Shown: positions 60,885 to 64,000 of the stretch, piece by piece | Position numbering within the stretch: position 1 is the stretch's first letter | Layout of the letters: each line of letters starts with the position of its first letter | DNA from: Ruegeria sp. HKCCA6707 | GTDB taxonomy: Bacteria > Pseudomonadota > Alphaproteobacteria > Rhodobacterales > Rhodobacteraceae | Reading direction: 5' to 3' | DNA length: 64,000 nt | NCBI RefSeq assembly: GCF_013033515.1 | Contig: NZ_WQEG01000003.1 | Coordinates: 372,001 to 436,000, forward strand | The notes under the pieces: model-generated | Database searches by the model: none | What the model was told of the DNA's origin: nothing | What the model saw: only the letters and a program-made list of their open reading frames with translations | Translations under genes and position numbers: made by a program

Positions 60885-60971
60885 GTTCGTCACTTCATCG
60901 ATGCGGACCAAATAAATCTGTCGTGGGAAAGCTTGGCCTTTCCAAAGCTTGAAGGCACCGATGGGTCTCGA

Positions 60972-61445
60972 TTACGATCTAGCTGGGCCGGCTGCAAGCG
61001 TGAGATGCGAAAAGGCGAAGACGGCGTCTGACGGCCCCTCGGCGGCCATTTGGTCGACCTTGCTCCAGGCTTCGGTGATGTCGGGTCTGTGACCCGGCGC
61101 GACCCACCACAGAGCGTAACCGCGCGGGGAATCCTGATCGAACCACTCGGCGCGCCGATTTTAGAAGGCGCCGTGCGAGCCACGGTACACCAAGGCCTTA
61201 AGCGCCTCGGGCGGTTCCCAAACGGAAAAGGACGCGATGATGCGATCATCATCGAAGAGCGGCCAGCCTGCCGCCTCCGCTGGTGGTCGCTCGTCGCCGA
61301 AACGCCAGACAAAGCCGGGACTGTCCTCGGCTCTCGCGTTGACGCGCGGAACGGCCTCGGCAAAGGTAGTGATTTGCGGGTCGTCCACAGAGGCACGTAA
61401 CATGCCCCAGCTGAAATGAGCGAGGTGGCGGATCGGTGTTGTCAT
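60972..61445 (-). pseudogene. DUF3291 gene interrupted by one in-frame stop
   Basis: 158 codons in a single frame, broken only by TAA at 61161-61163. Before it: LAHFSWGMLRASVDDP, VPRVNARAEDSPGFVWRFGD, FSVWEPPEALKALVYRGSHG. After it: NRRAEWFDQDSPRGYALWWV, APGHRPDITEAWSKVDQMAA, EGPSDAVFAFSHLTL. Together these give the whole DUF3291 domain in the right order, so one base change (for example from TTA) explains the break. The family is of unknown function. Confidence 0.78.
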
Positions 61446-61796
61446 TCCCGAGCCTATGCACGCGAGCCACGGACTCTACAATTGATCTTCGAGGCATTTG
61501 GAACACGGGCGTCGATGAGCTCATTCCGGACCTTGGTGCTGTTACAGCAAGTTCCTTGCCCCGCAGTTAGTTGATCGCGTAGAACGGTCCTGTCCGGACA
61601 TTTGGCCTTCTGTCTTTATGTTGCGCCCGCAGTCGGAATAACTGCCATTCGCGGCACCAGCGAAACAAGACCAAGATTGAATTTATTGTCTGCCGTACGA
61701 AGTGTCCTTTTCATTCATCAACGACCGTGGCGCTTGCTAGACTGAACCGCGAAACAATGGCATGATTTTCCGCGTTGAAGGCAGGTGGATTTGATC
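61446..61796. other. Gap with no supported gene
   Basis: About 350 bases. It carries fragments resembling the intergenic repeat family (GGTCCTGTCCGGACATTTGG, CGGAATAACTGCCATTCGC). It probably holds the promoter of the S9 peptidase. Confidence 0.45.
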
Positions 61797-63779
61797 ATGA
61801 AACGTTTTTTCAAATGGCTTTTGGCTCTCGTCGTTCTCCTTGGTACTGTCGGTGGTGGCACAATCGCGTGGCTTAGTCGCGATACAGCGCCGACCCACGC
61901 TTCGCTTAAGTCGGCCGATCTGCCTCCCATCATTCCGATTCGCGATTTCTTCGCCAATACAGGCGCTGAATGGGAACACCGGGTCTCTATTATAGGAACC
62001 TACGTCGCCCGAAGGGCGGTACGGCTAACGAAAGAGGTGGTGATCCTAAGTGACGCGGCTCTAAAAAACGAGTTCGCTGTCATCGAGAATGTGGATTATT
62101 ACTTTTGGTCGAACGTTGTGGAAGAACTGCACGTCAGCATCGACGATCGTTTGTGGCGTGTGAACCCCTCGAATGCCGATAGAGAAAACTGGATGGACGT
62201 GACCCCTCGCGGCTTTCAGAGCTGGTTCATTGTGAACCAACCAGAAACATCCGAAGACCCGTGGATTGTCTCGTCGAGAGATCGCAATCCTGCTTTTGCG
62301 GATCTCTACAAAACGCGCTTGGATGGCGGCGGGAAAGAGCTGTTTATCGAAAACGAAGGACAGACGTTAGGTTGGGCCATTGGTCAGGACCACAAGCCTG
62401 TAATGCGGTTTGATCGCGCCGAGAAGAATAAGACCAAGGTTCTCGTATTTGACGATCCCGCGACCGAAGTCTGGCGCGAGTTATTCACCCTTGATGCATT
62501 TGAAACGTTCTGGGTGCATGAGGTTACCGTAGATCGCCTGTTTGCCTTCGCCAATTCGTCGCGCGGTCGGGACAAATCCGCTGTGGTGAAAGTCGACTTG
62601 CAGACCGGTGCAGAAGAGGTGTTGGCAGCAGACGAGCGGACCGATATCTTCCGCGTCGTGAACCTGTCCAATCACGATGGTCAGCTGGACTTGGCGTTGC
62701 CTCACAGAAAGGGCATGCCCCCTATTCCACTTTCGGAACGAGGAAAGACCCTGCGCCGCATTCTTGATTTATTTGGCAACGAAGTGATGATTGACGGCAT
62801 CGTAAATTCGGGCGGCAGCCCGCACCTTTTGGCCTTCTTGTCGCCGGAAGCTAAGAACTATCAGAACATTCTTATCGATCTTGAAGCGGAACAAACCTCA
62901 GATTTGGGCGACTATATTTTCCGGCGCGATCACCTCGACAAGATTGCGCCAACAGAAGAAGTGTTCATTCCAGCTCGCGACGGTTTGGAGATCCCAGCAT
63001 TGTTGGTTCGGCCATTGGGCGTCGACGACCCAGTACCAATGGTGCTTGAAGTGCATGGCGGTCCGGCTAGCCATGTCGAGTGGGAGTACAACAATTTTCG
63101 ACAGTTCCTTGTGAATCGCGGATATGCCGTGCTTTCAGTAAATTTCCGCGGTTCAACGGGTTATGGCCGTGCATTTCAATCCGCCGCATTTGGACAGTTC
63201 GGTCGCGCGATGCAAACGGACCTCTACGATGCCGTCGCATGGGCGGTTGAAAATGGCATTGCCGACCCCGAAGCGGTTGCGATTAATGGTAGTTCCTATG
63301 GCGGCTACGCTTCGGCTATGGCAGCAACCGATCCTGACGGCCCATTTGCCGCGGCCATCATCGAACACGCAGTCTTGGACGTTGAATACCAGATGCGAAA
63401 TAATCCCTTCGCTTGGGGCCTGAACACGTCCTACCTTGAGCGTTACTTCGGTAGCTTGAATAACCCTGACGATGTTGAAGACATGCGTGCTTTTTCACCG
63501 TCTAACCGCATCGATGGCTTACAAATTCCGGTGATGATCGTCGCAGGCAAACGAGACCGGATCGTCGGATTTGAACAATCTGAAGAATTTCTGCGCAAAG
63601 CCCGCGAAGCAGGTTTGGAACCGGAAGAGTTGATTTTCGAAGACGAGGGCCATGGGATTGACCGCTGGCAAAATTCAATCCGTCATGCCCGTCGTGTTGA
63701 AGAGTTTCTGACAGAACATCTTGGTGGTCGTTCCGGCGGATTTGACTATATCGAGATTGCGGTCGAAGTGTTGGACTAA
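61797..63779 (+). CDS. S9-family peptidase (prolyl oligopeptidase type)
   Basis: 660 residues. An N-terminal signal anchor (FFKWLLALVVLLGTVGGGTIAW) is followed by a beta-propeller-like region and, from about residue 390, an alpha/beta hydrolase domain: VLEVHGGPASHVEWEYNNFR, the nucleophile NGSSYGGYASAMAATDPDG (G-x-S-x-G-G), the acid in IVAGKRDRIVGFEQ, and the His in FEDEGHGIDRW. It is probably membrane-tethered or periplasmic and cleaves peptides. The ATG at 61797 is preferred; a GTG four codons earlier is possible. Confidence 0.9.
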   Translation: MKRFFKWLLALVVLLGTVGGGTIAWLSRDTAPTHASLKSADLPPIIPIRDFFANTGAEWEHRVSIIGTYVARRAVRLTKEVVILSDAALKNEFAVIENVDYYFWSNVVEELHVSIDDRLWRVNPSNADRENWMDVTPRGFQSWFIVNQPETSEDPWIVSSRDRNPAFADLYKTRLDGGGKELFIENEGQTLGWAIGQDHKPVMRFDRAEKNKTKVLVFDDPATEVWRELFTLDAFETFWVHEVTVDRLFAFANSSRGRDKSAVVKVDLQTGAEEVLAADERTDIFRVVNLSNHDGQLDLALPHRKGMPPIPLSERGKTLRRILDLFGNEVMIDGIVNSGGSPHLLAFLSPEAKNYQNILIDLEAEQTSDLGDYIFRRDHLDKIAPTEEVFIPARDGLEIPALLVRPLGVDDPVPMVLEVHGGPASHVEWEYNNFRQFLVNRGYAVLSVNFRGSTGYGRAFQSAAFGQFGRAMQTDLYDAVAWAVENGIADPEAVAINGSSYGGYASAMAATDPDGPFAAAIIEHAVLDVEYQMRNNPFAWGLNTSYLERYFGSLNNPDDVEDMRAFSPSNRIDGLQIPVMIVAGKRDRIVGFEQSEEFLRKAREAGLEPEELIFEDEGHGIDRWQNSIRHARRVEEFLTEHLGGRSGGFDYIEIAVEVLD

Positions 63780-64000
63780 GGCATCGGCTCATTCCAGACC
63801 TTGGATATGCGGTCGGAATGCTGTCGTCACACCCGATTTACAGTCATTCGCTGATGGGGCAGCGTCTTGACCAGACCGAACTCAAAGTTCGCGTGACAAA
63901 GCCACCAATCGGCAACTTCAGTCGCTACACTCAGTTTGTGTGACACCAATCACGCTGTATGAGTTCATAGGCGAGGACTGTCCAAGCATATACGTCGCAG
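63780..64000. other. Window end, no supported gene
   Basis: About 220 bases after the S9 peptidase. Blocks like GCGGTCGGAATGCTGTCGTC recall the intergenic repeat family. A 23-codon open frame on the minus strand (63931-64000) runs off the end; it could be a gene's tail but is too short to call. Confidence 0.4.

Noticed and set aside
46142..64000. Integrase, att-site duplication, transposase or CRISPR array
   Set aside because: No recognisable recombinase gene, no second copy of the tRNA-Glu 3' end, and no regularly spaced repeats were found, so an integrated element is only suggested, not shown.
63931..64000. Tail of a gene entering from the right on the minus strand
   Set aside because: Only 23 codons are visible (containing DVYAWTVLAYEL), too short to judge.

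Overview
The window looks like a chromosomal segment of a marine Rhodobacterales (roseobacter-type) alphaproteobacterium. This is inferred from gene content and order, not from a database search. Supporting clusters are ccmI-ruvX-DUF1289, nrdR-ribD, ribB-ribH-nusB, dnaG-rpoD, soxBDAG and hom-glpX-recJ. Further support comes from a tRNA-His without the extra 5' G and a perfect CtrA-type TTAA-N7-TTAAC box.

Region by region: 1-9 kb is housekeeping: a partial sarcosine oxidase beta subunit, CcmI, RuvX, TauE-type permease, DusA, tRNA-His, MmcB, and an ArsR/AHSA1 pair behind two palindromic operators. 9-10.4 kb is a methyltransferase-PIG-L deacetylase fusion. 10.5-21.1 kb is the riboflavin/nusB/nrdR set on the minus strand (nrdR-ribD ... 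ribE ... ribB-ribH-nusB). It is interrupted by plus-strand capsule genes (KpsS-like, Wza-like lipoprotein, KpsC-like) and a PAP2 gene. 21-24.5 kb carries small conserved genes and an AraC regulator. 24.7-28.8 kb is rpoD and dnaG. 29-34.2 kb is a complete soxBDAG operon, and 34.5-35.9 kb a glutamate dehydrogenase. 36.2-39.2 kb is a three-gene Tad-type pilus/VWA set. 39-46 kb holds pirin, a TetR regulator with its palindrome, and hom-glpX-recJ.

After two identical tandem tRNA-Glu genes (46.1-46.3 kb) the character changes. Roughly 46.3-50.6 kb is visibly more A/T-rich, uses alternative starts, and holds small regulators plus a secreted caspase gene. That gene appears to be split from its peptidoglycan-binding/C-type-lectin part by two compensating homopolymer frameshifts. 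From 50.6 kb to the end come accessory genes: an aldo/keto reductase, a DMT permease with a coiled-coil tail, a LnmK-like hot-dog protein, a three-gene operon, a TetA-like MFS pump between two degenerate repeats, a DUF3291 gene broken by one in-frame stop, and an S9 peptidase. The three-gene operon encodes a SARP/TPR regulator, a PAP2/haloperoxidase with an N-terminal (QAT)10 repeat, and a subtilase.

The two best candidates for undescribed biology are the caspase-lectin gene (48.3-50.3 kb) and the regulator/haloperoxidase/subtilase operon, perhaps with the LnmK-like gene (53.3-59.0 kb). No integrase, transposase, reverse transcriptase or CRISPR array was recognised.
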